Part shown: piece after piece, positions 8,299 to 17,346 of the stretch
Position numbering within the stretch: position 1 is the stretch's first letter
Layout: each line of letters starts with the position of its first letter
Assembly: GCA_016867815.1 (NCBI GenBank)
Contig: VGIR01000013.1
Coordinates: 1 to 45,830, forward strand
Length of the DNA: 45,830 nt
DNA from: a candidate division WOR-3 bacterium
GTDB lineage: Bacteria; Hydrothermota; Tepidihabitantia; Tepidihabitantales; Tepidihabitantaceae
Direction of reading: 5' to 3'
Translations under genes and position numbers: made by a program
Notes under the pieces: model-generated
The model's input: the letters and a program-made list of their open reading frames with translations, nothing else
Database searches by the model: none
What the model was told of the DNA's origin: nothing

Positions 8299-9847
8299 TG
8301 TAGTGCAGGCCTCTCGACTCTAGCCTCCTGATGGCGCATTCGACGACGAGTAGTGACGCGGCCAGCAGGTTGCGGAGCTCCATGGCGGCGACCGTCTGCC
8401 CGGTCCTGTCGCCCTCGCCTGCCAGCTTCATGAGTTCGCGTCGGGCTTCGGCCAGGCCGGCATCAGACCTGACAATCCCGGCGTACTGCCACATCAGGTC
8501 CTGCAGGCGCTGTCTGAGTCCCGCGACAAGTTCAGACCCGGAGTCCGGGACCGGAGACCGGAGACCGGAGTTGAGTTCCGGACCGCGAACTCTGAACTCT
8601 GGACTCTGGACTCTGGAATCTGAGCTCTCCACGGCTCTTTCCGCTGCCCGGTCCGCCATCACGAGCGCTTCCAGGAGCGAGTTCGAAGCCAGCCGGTTCG
8701 CGCCGTGCAGTCCCGAACAGGCACACTCGCCCGCAGCATAGAGCCCCGGGACCGAAGTCTCGGCCCAGTCGTTCGTCTCGATTCCACCACAGATGTAGTG
8801 TGCTGCCGGCACTACCGGTATCGGCTGGCGCGTGATGTCGATGCCGAGTCTCAGGCAGGTCCGGCTGATGTTGGGAAACCGCTCGCACAGCCGCCTGGGA
8901 TCAAGGTGCGTGGCATCGAGCAGGACATAGTCTCCTCCGCGTTGCTTCAGTTCCGTAGCTATGGCCCGCGCCACTACGTCGCGCGGCGCCAGATCCGCAT
9001 CCGGGTGATAGGCGGGCATGAATGCGTGGCCGTCGCGAGTCCGGAGAACTGCGCCCTCTCCCCGCACCGCTTCGGAGATGAGAAAGGCGCGGCCCTCCAG
9101 CAGATGTCCGTAGAGCGCGGTCGGGTGGAACTGGACGAACTCCATGTTGGCTATTCTCGCGCCGGCCCGGTAGCCCATGGCGACACCGTCACCGGTGGCA
9201 ATCCGCGGGTTGGTGGTGTGCAGCCAGGCCTGACCTGCGCCACCGGTAGCCAGCAGGCAGACCCGCGCGCCGGCTATCTCAACCGTTCCGCTCGACGTAT
9301 CGAGAACGCGGGCGCCGCAGCAGCGCCCGCTATCGTCCAGGACCAGATCGACCGCGAAGTGCTCTTCGAGCATCGTGACGTTCGGGTTTGACCGGACTGC
9401 CCTGAGCAGCCCGTGCTCGATCTCGGCGCCGGTGAAGTCATGGGCGTGGACGATGCGCCGGCGCCGGTGCCCGCCCTCCTGCCCGAGGTCGAAGTGCTCA
9501 TGGCCCGAGGCGTCGGCATAGGTGTTGAAGGGCACGCCGAGGCTGAACAGCTCGCGGACCAGCCCCGGCCCGCCTTCGGTAACGAGCCGGACCAGATCAG
9601 GATGCGCGATGCCGCCGCCGGCCCGGATCGTGTCCTCGCAGTGGAGCCGGGCACTATCATCGGTCTCGACCGCGGCGGCGATTCCGCCCTGGGCATAGTT
9701 GGTATTCGACTCGGTGTCCGCCTTCTTGGTGACGAGCAAGACCGAGCCGGTCCGGCTCACGCGGTGCGAGAACCAGAGCCCGGCCATGCCGGAACCAATG
9801 ACGAGGAAGTCGACCCTACGCGATGATTCGGGAAGTCCGTGATCCAA
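8216..9847 (-). CDS. nadB: L-aspartate oxidase
   Basis: Flavoprotein that oxidises L-aspartate to iminoaspartate, the first step of de novo NAD synthesis; it would need NadA, which is not in this window. The 543 residues include the FAD-binding VIGSGMAGL (about 16-24), the TESNTNYAQGGIAAA segment, HRRRRIVHAHDFTG near the active site, and AAGECACSGLHGANRLASNS near residues 370-390. The start is a TTG with little extra sequence before the FAD motif. Residues about 404-440 are a foreign-looking low-complexity insert (SRVQSPEFRVRGPEL...) encoded by a copy of the intergenic inverted repeats. It lies at the junction between the capping and C-terminal helical domains and keeps the frame. Confidence 0.94.
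   Translation of the reverse strand: MDHGLPESSRRVDFLVIGSGMAGLWFSHRVSRTGSVLLVTKKADTESNTNYAQGGIAAAVETDDSARLHCEDTIRAGGGIAHPDLVRLVTEGGPGLVRELFSLGVPFNTYADASGHEHFDLGQEGGHRRRRIVHAHDFTGAEIEHGLLRAVRSNPNVTMLEEHFAVDLVLDDSGRCCGARVLDTSSGTVEIAGARVCLLATGGAGQAWLHTTNPRIATGDGVAMGYRAGARIANMEFVQFHPTALYGHLLEGRAFLISEAVRGEGAVLRTRDGHAFMPAYHPDADLAPRDVVARAIATELKQRGGDYVLLDATHLDPRRLCERFPNISRTCLRLGIDITRQPIPVVPAAHYICGGIETNDWAETSVPGLYAAGECACSGLHGANRLASNSLLEALVMADRAAERAVESSDSRVQSPEFRVRGPELNSGLRSPVPDSGSELVAGLRQRLQDLMWQYAGIVRSDAGLAEARRELMKLAGEGDRTGQTVAAMELRNLLAASLLVVECAIRRLESRGLHYNEDHPNPDDRYKRDTVVSRSEIESPAS
8526..8637. repeat. Low-complexity inverted repeat inside nadB
   Basis: One half (8530-8584) repeats GGAGACC/GGAGTCCGG words. 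The other half (8586-8632) repeats AACTCTGGACTCT words, roughly their inverted complement. The total length keeps the nadB frame open and encodes residues about 404-440. This is the same class of sequence found between genes elsewhere in the window. Confidence 0.65.
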
Positions 9848-9865
9848 AGGACTGAGTGGTCAGAC

Positions 9866-9940
9866 GGTCAAGTGGAAAGTAGAAAGGGGAGAATGACAAA
9901 GTCCGGACCTGGCCATTTCCACTTGGGACTTCTCCCCTTC
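9866..9940. repeat. Low-complexity inverted repeat upstream of nadB
   Basis: AGTGGAAAGTAGAAAGGGG on the left faces TTTCCACTT...CTTCTCCCCTT on the right. The segment 9901-9924 matches 22612-22635 at about 21 of 24 positions, linking this copy to the one at 22541-22697. Confidence 0.65.
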
Positions 9941-9942
9941 GC

Positions 9943-10605
9943 CTAGAATCGGTAGCAGACTTTGATGCCGGGCTCGGCGTCACCGGGACGGAACTCGACC
10001 CGGCCTGCCGTTCCTTCACGGCCGGCAAAGAATGCGCAGTCTATGAAGCTGACGAGCCGATTGAGCACCAGAGCTCCGACCGCAAACTGCGCGTTCAGCG
10101 CCGCATCCCGGCCCGCCCGCCTCGTCCCCCAGTAGCGGACGCGAGCCGAGTCCGAACTCCAGTTCCAGGCCTCCGAACCGAAGTATCCCTCGTTCAGGTA
10201 GTACGCGTGCTGGCGTTCCGGATCATCAGGGAAGATGTCCCGGGCATCAGACCTTACTTCCTCGTTGTACTCGTCGGCATTGTCGTACCTTTCCAATGCC
10301 CGGTAGTAGCTCAACTTCCTGACGGTCAGGTCAGCGCCGGCCTCGCGCCCGGCAAAGAGACGAGCGTCTCGCTCCCGGGCCGAGCCGTACCAGGAGAACC
10401 CGGACCAGAGCGCCCAGAGCGTGCCGTCCAACCAGAGCAGGGCTTCGCCACGCTTCGCGCTGCCCAACATCATCTGTCCCGTCCCGGGCAGCGCCAGGGA
10501 CGCAAGGATGGCGCGGCCGCGAGGGGAAGATTTCGGCGCGGGCGAACCGACTGCAGGCTGGACTGCTACTGCCAGTGCGAGAAACGTGCTCAGCATCATA
10601 GTCAC
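9943..10605 (-). CDS. Small exported or membrane protein with LPGTGQ motif (DUF5683-like)
   Basis: A 220-residue protein starting with GTG 10605, five bases beyond the stop of the preceding repeat protein, so translation is probably coupled. Residues 1-21 form a signal peptide or first membrane segment. Residues about 30-75 carry the pattern SLALPGTGQMMLGSAKRGEALLW-like, shared with small membrane proteins often annotated as DUF5683 or P-loop-free TM2-like domains (proline/glycine turn, GQ, then a second hydrophobic helix). The middle is charged, with many Y, R and D. A final hydrophobic stretch (about 168-190) may re-enter the membrane. Function is unknown. The context as third gene after two secreted proteins suggests an envelope role. 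Confidence 0.7.
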   Translation of the reverse strand: MTMMLSTFLALAVAVQPAVGSPAPKSSPRGRAILASLALPGTGQMMLGSAKRGEALLWLDGTLWALWSGFSWYGSARERDARLFAGREAGADLTVRKLSYYRALERYDNADEYNEEVRSDARDIFPDDPERQHAYYLNEGYFGSEAWNWSSDSARVRYWGTRRAGRDAALNAQFAVGALVLNRLVSFIDCAFFAGREGTAGRVEFRPGDAEPGIKVCYRF

Positions 10606-10609
10606 TCTC

Positions 10610-13405
10610 TCATTCTACAATAACTTTGCGACACTCGGAAGCGACACCGCTCCTGGTGACCAGGAAGTACGTGCCAGGACTGATACCGTGCAGGTCGATG
10701 GCAGATCGGTCTGCATTTGCCGCCTGTCTCACCTGCCTGCCGGCAGCATCGTAGAGCGAGGCGCACCCGCCCGGGTCCTGCCGACTGACCTCCAGCCGCC
10801 CGTACCGCCCCAGGATACTCTGCCGGCCCGTGGCCCTCGTCTGCAGTCCGTGGTTTCGCGCCTCTTCATCGACGCCGATCAGGTCCCAGTCAGTCAGCTT
10901 GGCATAGATGTCAAAACCCTTGTGACGGCGGTTGTCGGCCCAGGTGAATGCCAGTACCCCGTTGCCGGCAACGACACTCTGCCCGACCGTCCAGTGGTGG
11001 TTGTTCGGAAACAGCTTGGGCTCATTCACCATCTTGTTGAAGCTGATGCGCGCGCGGGCCGAATCGAATCTCTGGCAGTAGATCTGCGGGTTGCCGGGGA
11101 AGTCCCGCTCATCGTTGAACTCCACGGCCAGCCTGCCATCCGGAGCGTACGCACAACTGGGCGAGTAGGCGTCCCCGGCTGCCTGATTGTCGTTGACCCG
11201 CTCGTTGTCGCCGATTCTCGTTCCGGCCGAATCAAACCACTGCACGTACACGTCATACGCATCTCTCCTCGTATCCTCCCAGGCCACGGCAAACCGGCCC
11301 CGCTCATCAATCGCGCACGACGGATAGCCGTGATACGTGCCGTCCGGGTCTGTGTTCACCCGGATGTTGCTGCCGATGCGTGAGCCGTCAGCCCGGAAAG
11401 CCTGGCAGTAGATATCCGAGGCCCCGGAACGATAGTCCATCCAGGCGGCAACGAAGCGCCCGCTCCTGTTCATGGCTGCGCTGCCGTAGTACCCGTAGCC
11501 GGCTGTGTCCTGCACCGCAAACTCCGGGCCCAGCGGGTTGCGGCTGTAATCGTACCTGCGGCAGTACATCTGGTTCGGACCGCCACGCGAATCCATCCAG
11601 AGAACGACCGCGTTGTTGCCTGAGTCCATCGCCACGTACGGATACCATTGGGACGCGCTCGCCCCGTCGGAGTTGACCAGGAAGTTGGGGCCAACCGCGC
11701 TTCCGCCGGCATCCAGGTACTGCGCGTAGATATCGGTGGAATCCGACCCGGCCCGCATGTCGGTCCAGGCGGCAAGAAACAGGCCGGCACCCCCGGCCAC
11801 ACTCGGGTAGTACTGCGGCGCTCCACCCGGACCGTCACCATTGACCCGCAGGTTTGCCCCGAGCAGATTCCCGGCTGCGTCGGTGACACACCGATAGATG
11901 TCGCTGGCGCCGTTCCGCTCGTCCTCCCAGGCAATGCAGATGGCGCCGGCTGCGTCCATGCCGATGGACGGGCAGCGCTGCAGCGCGCTGCCGCGGTCGT
12001 CGTTGATGCGGAAGTTGGCGCCGACCTTGCTGCCGTTCCGGCTGAGACGCTGGCAGTAGATGTCGTGGTTGCCGGAACGGGCGTCGGCCCAAACCACCCA
12101 GTATCCACCGTCGGGACGCGCCTCGATGCTGGGGTTCATCTGGCTGCCGGTACTCACATCGCTCAACCTTAAGCCGAGTCCCTGCGGGACTCCGCCCGCG
12201 TCGTATCGCCGCCCGTAGACGTCATCCTCACCATTCCGGCCGTCGGTCCACACCACGATGAACTCGCCGTACTTGTTCACGGCTGCTCCGGAACCGTGCT
12301 GGCCGGTGCTCCCGTTGTCATCATTGACCCGGAAGTTTTGGCCGCGAGGATTGCCGTCGTCACCGTAGCGCTGACCGTATACATCCCAGTTGCCGTTTCG
12401 CGCGTCGTCCCAGGTAACGACGAACTCACCTCCTGCTCCGCAGGCCACGTCCGGGGTCCACTGGGTGCTGACGTCGGTAGTGACCTTGACATTCGCGCCG
12501 ATCCGCTGGCCCTGGGAGTTGAATCGCTGATAGAAGACATTCCAGTCCATGCTTCCCTGGCCCCTGCCATCCATCCAGGCTACCGTGAACCTGCCCGAGC
12601 TGTCACCGGAGACCTCGGGTTCGTACTGGTTCGCGTACCCGATCTGGTCGTCATTCACCCGGAAGTTCGTGTCCAGCGGCGTGCCGTCGGGATTGAAGAA
12701 CTGCGCGAATATGTCACCGGTCAGGCCGAACCTCCGGTCATCCCACGCCAGCAGGGTAACGCCGCCGGGCGACGTCCACGCCCCGGAAATGCTCTGGTCG
12801 CCACCGGCTGCGGAATCGCTGACCCGCGAGTTGTCTCCCAGGCGCGCGCCGGCGGCGCTGAACCGCTGCGCGAAGAGATCGGAGTTGCCGATGTCTCTCC
12901 GGTCTTCCCAGCAGAAAAGGGACTGGCCGTCCGGCCGCATCGCGCTCGACGGGTCTCCCTGCCATCCCATGGTGATGTCGGTGTTCAGGCGTCCGTTCGC
13001 TCCGATCAGGTTCCCGGCCGAGTCCAGCCTCTGGTACCAGGCGTCTGCGTCCCCATCGCGGAACTCATACCAGCTCACCACGAAGTTGCCCGAACCATCC
13101 ACCGCGAGCTTCGGCGCCAGCTGTTGGCAGCCGCTCGCCGTATCGTCGTTGAGGACAAAGTCGTTCTTGATTACGCCGTCGGCGCCCGGTCCCCCGCTCC
13201 ACGCCCCGCCCGCCTCGCCCCGCTGTGTACGCCGAGGCGGCTGTGCCAGCCCGCGCGGCAACGGCCTCGGGTTTTCGGGAGTTCGCATCACGGCGAGCTG
13301 GCCATAGCGGCCCGGATCTGAGGCCACCGGCCCAGCCAGTGCCACGGCCGCAGCCAACGTGGCTGCAAGCAGGCCGGTCTGCAACCTGCGATCTGCAATC
13401 CGCAA
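10610..13405 (-). CDS. Secreted protein with fourteen ~50-residue repeats and sorting domain
   Basis: A 931-residue exported protein. After a signal peptide (TTG start; hydrophobic residues about 11-30), residues about 90-850 contain fourteen tandem units of roughly 50 residues. Each has a core like fvvaW.DeR.G..DiY.QrfD, then G..iG.N.rvN.D. The repeated W.D.R and D.Y.Q blades suggest one or two large beta-propellers or a beta-solenoid; the Asp-rich N.D loops could bind calcium. Residues about 860-931 form the C-terminal sorting domain (SLYDAAGRQV... GISPGTYFLVTR). The ribosome site AAGGTAGG overlaps the stop of the M6 peptidase gene. The first codons and part of the signal peptide lie in a word-repeat segment (GCGGATTGCAGATCGCAGG). 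Ligand and role are unknown. Confidence 0.85.
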   Translation of the reverse strand: MRIADRRLQTGLLAATLAAAVALAGPVASDPGRYGQLAVMRTPENPRPLPRGLAQPPRRTQRGEAGGAWSGGPGADGVIKNDFVLNDDTASGCQQLAPKLAVDGSGNFVVSWYEFRDGDADAWYQRLDSAGNLIGANGRLNTDITMGWQGDPSSAMRPDGQSLFCWEDRRDIGNSDLFAQRFSAAGARLGDNSRVSDSAAGGDQSISGAWTSPGGVTLLAWDDRRFGLTGDIFAQFFNPDGTPLDTNFRVNDDQIGYANQYEPEVSGDSSGRFTVAWMDGRGQGSMDWNVFYQRFNSQGQRIGANVKVTTDVSTQWTPDVACGAGGEFVVTWDDARNGNWDVYGQRYGDDGNPRGQNFRVNDDNGSTGQHGSGAAVNKYGEFIVVWTDGRNGEDDVYGRRYDAGGVPQGLGLRLSDVSTGSQMNPSIEARPDGGYWVVWADARSGNHDIYCQRLSRNGSKVGANFRINDDRGSALQRCPSIGMDAAGAICIAWEDERNGASDIYRCVTDAAGNLLGANLRVNGDGPGGAPQYYPSVAGGAGLFLAAWTDMRAGSDSTDIYAQYLDAGGSAVGPNFLVNSDGASASQWYPYVAMDSGNNAVVLWMDSRGGPNQMYCRRYDYSRNPLGPEFAVQDTAGYGYYGSAAMNRSGRFVAAWMDYRSGASDIYCQAFRADGSRIGSNIRVNTDPDGTYHGYPSCAIDERGRFAVAWEDTRRDAYDVYVQWFDSAGTRIGDNERVNDNQAAGDAYSPSCAYAPDGRLAVEFNDERDFPGNPQIYCQRFDSARARISFNKMVNEPKLFPNNHHWTVGQSVVAGNGVLAFTWADNRRHKGFDIYAKLTDWDLIGVDEEARNHGLQTRATGRQSILGRYGRLEVSRQDPGGCASLYDAAGRQVRQAANADRSAIDLHGISPGTYFLVTRSGVASECRKVIVE

Positions 13406-13414
13406 TGCCGTGGC

Positions 13415-16400
13415 CTACCTTATGACCGCCAGCTTCGTGAACTTCACCTCGCGTCGCCCGGGTCGCTTCGCTTCAAGCCTGACCACGTACGTACCGGGTG
13501 TAATCTTCTTCAGGTCAACCGTTGTCTCGTTGTCGGCATCCTTCACCGCCTGGCCGTCGAACTCCGCGCCGACCGGTTCCCCGGCCATGTCCAGAAGCCG
13601 AAGCTTCACCTCGTCGGCATCATGCAGGTGGTAGCGGACGTTGACGGAACTGCCCGCCGGGTTCGGGTATACGTACAGCTTGTCGACCAGCCCGGTATGC
13701 GTACGCGGTTGCCAGGGAGGGAGCTCTGATTCCAGGATGAGACCGGTGTGGCAGGCATCGTGATACGCGCACGGCCACTTGATGCCGCTGGCCGGGCCCG
13801 GCATTTTCCAGACATAGAACGTGCCGGAATCGTCGCCGGCAGCCAGTTCCAGCTTGCCGTCACCGTCCAGGTCAACGGCAAGCGGCACGGCACTGATTCC
13901 CGCCGTTGCCATCAGCGGAAAGAACGGCAGCGGCTTTCCGGTTGTGCCGTCCAGGCCGAGCAAACCGTACTCAGGCGACCCGATGATCAAATCCGACCCT
14001 CCATCACCATCCACGTCAGCCACGACCGGCGAAGATGCGTACTGGAAGTAGACGTCAACCGTGATGATCCAGTTACCGGCCAGTTCCGTCGTCGTATAGG
14101 TGGACTCCTGCGTGAACGGGTAGTTCGAGACCAGGTTCCCGCTGCGGTTCAACGCAAAGAGGTCGTTCATCGAGGCGGCAAGCACATCCGGGTACAGGTC
14201 GCCGTCCATATCCGCGGCTGACAGCGTGCCCGTGAATGGACTCCGGATGAACTCGCGGGACCGGAACTTGACCGTACCGTCGAGGCCCACCACGTAGAGA
14301 CGGTAGTCGTGCTCGCCGCCGGCCACCGCAGCAATCTCTCTGCTTCCATCCCGGTCAAAGTCGGCAACCAGAGGCTGGGCCTTGGCGTAGAACGGCGAGA
14401 TACTCAGCACTACCGGGAAGCCGCTCACGAGCGATCCATCCGGTTCGTAGAGAAACAGCCTCCCATCGCCGCTCAGCAGGACGATCCGGGGACGGACGGT
14501 ATCGGTTACCGCCACGGCCGCGCGGATTTCCGAGCCCACCGCCACCGGGAATCCCGGCATCAGGCTGCCGTCGCCCTTCCAGGCATACAGCTTCATGTCG
14601 GTCGAACCAACGATGATCTCCTTCTTGCCGTCTCCGTCCAGATCTGCCAGCACCGGCGCAGCAAAAACCCTGTCCCCCACCTTGATCCGGGTCGGCGCGC
14701 CTGAAACCGGGACGACCGTGACAAGAGTGTCATTCCCGGCGGCCACAACCTCGAGTCTCGAGTCACCGGCTACGTCGCCGATGGCGATGTCAGCCCTGGT
14801 CGTGGCTCCTATGCTCAACGGCGGCCGGAGCGCGGATCCGTTCGACCGCCACATCTTCAGCCCGCCGCCCGCGTCGATGACCGCGATATCGAGTGTGTCG
14901 TTGCCGTCCATGTCGGCAGCGAAGGCCGACAGGAATGGGGTGTTGCCGACCACCTTCGGGAACCCCGGCTGGTACAGGTCCCATCCGACCTTCACCGAGA
15001 TGACCGTGTCCTTCAATGGCGCGGTCGAGTCGACGGCCCCCAGCAGCCTGACGCCGATGTAGCTGCGACCTTTGTACGCGTCTGTGTTGGGGTTAGTGTA
15101 GGCGGTGAAGCTGTCGTTGTACCCGCCCTTGGAGAACGGATCGTACTTATGCCCGTAGACCTCGTAGTTCGGCGCCCGCGACTGCCAGTAGGGCACGTCG
15201 AAGTCCTGCACGCCATCGCCCTCTTCCAGGTCCACGCCCTTGCGCGCCGGGTCGATGTTGACGGCATTGAACGGCCCGTAGTCGGCCAGCACCCTCCGGT
15301 CTATGTGCCAGATGAGCAGACCGGACCCGGGCTGGAAGAAGTCGTACTCACTGCCGCCCACCGCGATGACCACGCCATCCTCGACGTCCACGTCAATCGT
15401 GTCGGGTTGTTTGACGTCTACCTGGCGGTTCTCAATCAGGAAGTACTCTTCCGGGCTTATCGGTATCTTGACGATGGTGGGGCGCAGCGAATCACCCCGC
15501 TGGCTGAAGAGTTCCGTGTCCATCTCCGCTGCGAATATCGGGATCGACTCCATCGGCACCCTGACCGTCCTCACCTGGCTGATGGTGTCGAGAAACAGCG
15601 TACGATGGTACGCATCCAGGAATCCCGGGACGACGCCGGGCGGAGCTCCCGCCCCGTAGTCTCCAAGCCAGCTGCCGTAGCCCATCAAGCTCCATCCGCC
15701 CACGCCCATAGTCGCGCCGGTCACATCGTACAGGTCGTAGGCTCCCAGCAGATGCGCGAACTCGTGGAAGAGCGTTCCAGCCAGACCCGTCATGCCAAGG
15801 ATGTTGGTCTGGCCTTCGTACATGGTGTCCTGACGCATCATCTCCGGCAGCACCGTCCCTTGCTCGATATGGGTACGGCCGGAATCCACCGAGATGTGCG
15901 GCTCGCCCAGGTAGGCCTGGATCGCGCCGGAGGGAATCTCGCCGGCCAGAAGGTCGAACGGCGAGTCGTTTCTCAGACCGAAGTCCGACTGAAGACCGGA
16001 ACCGGCGTGGAACACGATGAACTCGTCATAGTCGCCGAAGTGCAGTTCCGGATCCTCGTCTGCAACCTTGAACGCATCGCGCATCAGACGTACCAGCCCG
16101 ACCTCAACCGCAGCGAAGGAGATGGTGTCGCCATAGAACTGCATCTCGCGCGGAAGCTGATAGCAGGTCTTTTCCCCGGAAGGCATCACCGTGAACTCGA
16201 CGTACAACTTACCCAGCGACTGGGCCAAGTAGTAGTTGCGGAGCCCTTCCATCTGCCTTTCGAAGTAACGTTTGAAGTGCGGCGGGTCATAAAAGAGGCC
16301 TGAGTCCGGCGAAAGGAACCCGAGCGTGTCCATCTTGCCATTGCCGGTTGTCAAGGGAGTTGTGTCGGATAGAAACTCCACCCGCAGGCAGAGCACGCGT

Positions 16401-16657
16401 ACCGTGTCGGTGCCGCCGGCCTGCAGCTTCCTGATACGGTCGAGGTCGGCGTCGGTCGGCTTGAACCGGAAGCGCTCGAATGCCGGCTCGTCTTCCTGCA
16501 GCGTGGTGTACGATTGCAGGAACCGCGCGGCCTGCGCCGCCTCACCCGGGATGCTCCGCCGCTGCGACTTCACCAGACGAAGCTGCCGTCCCTCGGCCGT
16601 CGGCAGCGATAGCACGGCGACGGCAAAGAGCAGCGCGAATCGTATCCTGCCGCTCAC
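13415..16657 (-). CDS. Secreted M6 family metalloprotease with VCBS/FG-GAP repeats
   Basis: Immune-inhibitor-A-like zinc protease (peptidase family M6), 1080 residues from GTG 16657. I chose this start because an AGGAG site lies six bases upstream and the product begins with a signal peptide (RIRFALLFAVAVLSLP). Longer readings run backwards through the tRNA-Ser gene. The zinc site is H298-E299-xx-H302 in HEFAHLLGAYDLYD. Residues about 570-960 are FG-GAP/VCBS-type propeller repeats with calcium-binding DxDGDG loops (ADLDGDGKKEI, VDVDGDGGSDL). The end (about 990-1080) is a sorting domain containing YVYPNPAGSSVNV. It is first gene of a unit with the fourteen-repeat protein (9 bases on) and the small LPGTGQ membrane protein. 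Confidence 0.92.
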   Translation of the reverse strand: MSGRIRFALLFAVAVLSLPTAEGRQLRLVKSQRRSIPGEAAQAARFLQSYTTLQEDEPAFERFRFKPTDADLDRIRKLQAGGTDTVRVLCLRVEFLSDTTPLTTGNGKMDTLGFLSPDSGLFYDPPHFKRYFERQMEGLRNYYLAQSLGKLYVEFTVMPSGEKTCYQLPREMQFYGDTISFAAVEVGLVRLMRDAFKVADEDPELHFGDYDEFIVFHAGSGLQSDFGLRNDSPFDLLAGEIPSGAIQAYLGEPHISVDSGRTHIEQGTVLPEMMRQDTMYEGQTNILGMTGLAGTLFHEFAHLLGAYDLYDVTGATMGVGGWSLMGYGSWLGDYGAGAPPGVVPGFLDAYHRTLFLDTISQVRTVRVPMESIPIFAAEMDTELFSQRGDSLRPTIVKIPISPEEYFLIENRQVDVKQPDTIDVDVEDGVVIAVGGSEYDFFQPGSGLLIWHIDRRVLADYGPFNAVNIDPARKGVDLEEGDGVQDFDVPYWQSRAPNYEVYGHKYDPFSKGGYNDSFTAYTNPNTDAYKGRSYIGVRLLGAVDSTAPLKDTVISVKVGWDLYQPGFPKVVGNTPFLSAFAADMDGNDTLDIAVIDAGGGLKMWRSNGSALRPPLSIGATTRADIAIGDVAGDSRLEVVAAGNDTLVTVVPVSGAPTRIKVGDRVFAAPVLADLDGDGKKEIIVGSTDMKLYAWKGDGSLMPGFPVAVGSEIRAAVAVTDTVRPRIVLLSGDGRLFLYEPDGSLVSGFPVVLSISPFYAKAQPLVADFDRDGSREIAAVAGGEHDYRLYVVGLDGTVKFRSREFIRSPFTGTLSAADMDGDLYPDVLAASMNDLFALNRSGNLVSNYPFTQESTYTTTELAGNWIITVDVYFQYASSPVVADVDGDGGSDLIIGSPEYGLLGLDGTTGKPLPFFPLMATAGISAVPLAVDLDGDGKLELAAGDDSGTFYVWKMPGPASGIKWPCAYHDACHTGLILESELPPWQPRTHTGLVDKLYVYPNPAGSSVNVRYHLHDADEVKLRLLDMAGEPVGAEFDGQAVKDADNETTVDLKKITPGTYVVRLEAKRPGRREVKFTKLAVIR

Positions 16658-16697
16658 TCTAGCTCCTAACTCCTGGCTGCTCACTTGTCGAATAGTA

Positions 16698-16784
16698 CGG
16701 AGAGAGAGGGATTTGAACCCCCGATACCCTTGCGGGTATACGTGATTTCGAGTCACGCGCCATCGTCCACTCGGCCATCTCTCC
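16698..16784 (-). tRNA. tRNA-Ser (anticodon CGA)
   Basis: On the minus strand the gene starts GGAGAGATGGCCGAGTGG and ends TCTCTCCG, giving a 7-bp acceptor stem GGAGAGA/TCTCTCC. The anticodon loop is CTCGAAA (anticodon CGA, reads UCG). A long variable arm, TACCC-GCAA-GGGTA, is typical of serine tRNAs, and the T-loop GTTCAAATC is standard. Length is 87 bases without an encoded CCA. It lies 9 bases after the tadA stop and 40 bases before the M6 protease start. Confidence 0.96.
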
Positions 16785-16817
16785 AAAAAGATATCATTGC
16801 GGCTTCTTGCGCCGCAA
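16785..16817 (-). terminator. Hairpin and T-run at the end of tadA
   Basis: On the minus strand, TTGCGGC (16817-16811) pairs with GCCGCAA (16803-16797) across a 7-base loop, followed after seven bases by TTTTT directly abutting tRNA-Ser. The hairpin is formed by the last tadA codons. The gap before the T-run makes it a weak terminator; partial readthrough into tRNA-Ser is possible. Confidence 0.4.
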
Positions 16818-17252
16818 CCGGAAGAACTCCTTAAGCAGACTCGCGGACTCCACCGCCAGCACCCCCTCGACCACGCTCAGTTCGTGATTGAAGCGATTGT
16901 CGCGGGCTATGTCATAGCGCGAGCCCAGGCAGCCGAACTTCGGATCCCTCGCGCCGAACACCACGAGGTCGGGCCTTGCCAAAGTCAGAGCTCCGGCGCA
17001 CATCAGGCATGGCTCGATAGTGGAATAGACCGTCGCCCCGGTCAGCCGCCAGTTCTCAAGCGCGGTCGCGGCGGCTCCGATTGCGACTATCTCGGCATGT
17101 GCGGTCGGGTCCTTGAGCGCCTCGGTGCGGTTGTGCCCCCGGCCGACTATCCGGCCTTCGTGCACCACCACGCACCCCACCGGCACCTCGCCCTCCGCGG
17201 CCGCAGCCTCAGCCTCAGCCAGCGCCACCCTCATCCACCGCTCATGGTCCAA
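16794..17252 (-). CDS. tadA: tRNA-specific adenosine deaminase
   Basis: Converts A34 to inosine in the anticodon of tRNA-Arg(ACG). From TTG 17252 the product has 152 residues, usual for TadA. The zinc and catalytic residues are H52 and E54 (AHAE) and C82 and C85 (EPCLMC). The C-terminal helix has the usual RYDIARDNRFNH pattern. The start TTG aligns with the family N-terminus (LDHERWMRVAL); ATG 17234 is an alternative. Longer starts are false because they translate the tRNA-Arg gene and the repeat between. It lies about 95 bases downstream of tRNA-Arg(ACG), its expected substrate, with no promoter seen between, so one transcript may carry enzyme and substrate. Confidence 0.95.
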   Translation of the reverse strand: MDHERWMRVALAEAEAAAAEGEVPVGCVVVHEGRIVGRGHNRTEALKDPTAHAEIVAIGAAATALENWRLTGATVYSTIEPCLMCAGALTLARPDLVVFGARDPKFGCLGSRYDIARDNRFNHELSVVEGVLAVESASLLKEFFRLRRKKPQ

Positions 17253-17255
17253 CGA

Positions 17256-17342
17256 AAGGTTCTGGGGTTCCGGGGTTCTGGGGCTCTGGCTCTTGGCCCT
17301 GACCCGAGCCCGTGAACCCTTGGACCCTTGAACCCCTGCTTC
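17256..17342. repeat. Low-complexity inverted repeat between tRNA-Arg and tadA
   Basis: Left arm 17256-17294 repeats TTCTGGGG/GGGGTTCCGG words. Right arm 17311-17342 repeats GAACCC/GGACCCTTGAACCCC, roughly complementary. It fills the whole spacer between tRNA-Arg and tadA and contains no ribosome site, so it shapes the leader of tadA. Confidence 0.6.
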
Positions 17343-17346
17343 AGAA

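Noticed and set aside
16658-16786. N-terminal extension of the M6 protease reading frame (MERWPSGRW...)
   Set aside because: It is the translation of the tRNA-Ser gene; the supported start is GTG 16657 with AGGAG and a signal peptide.
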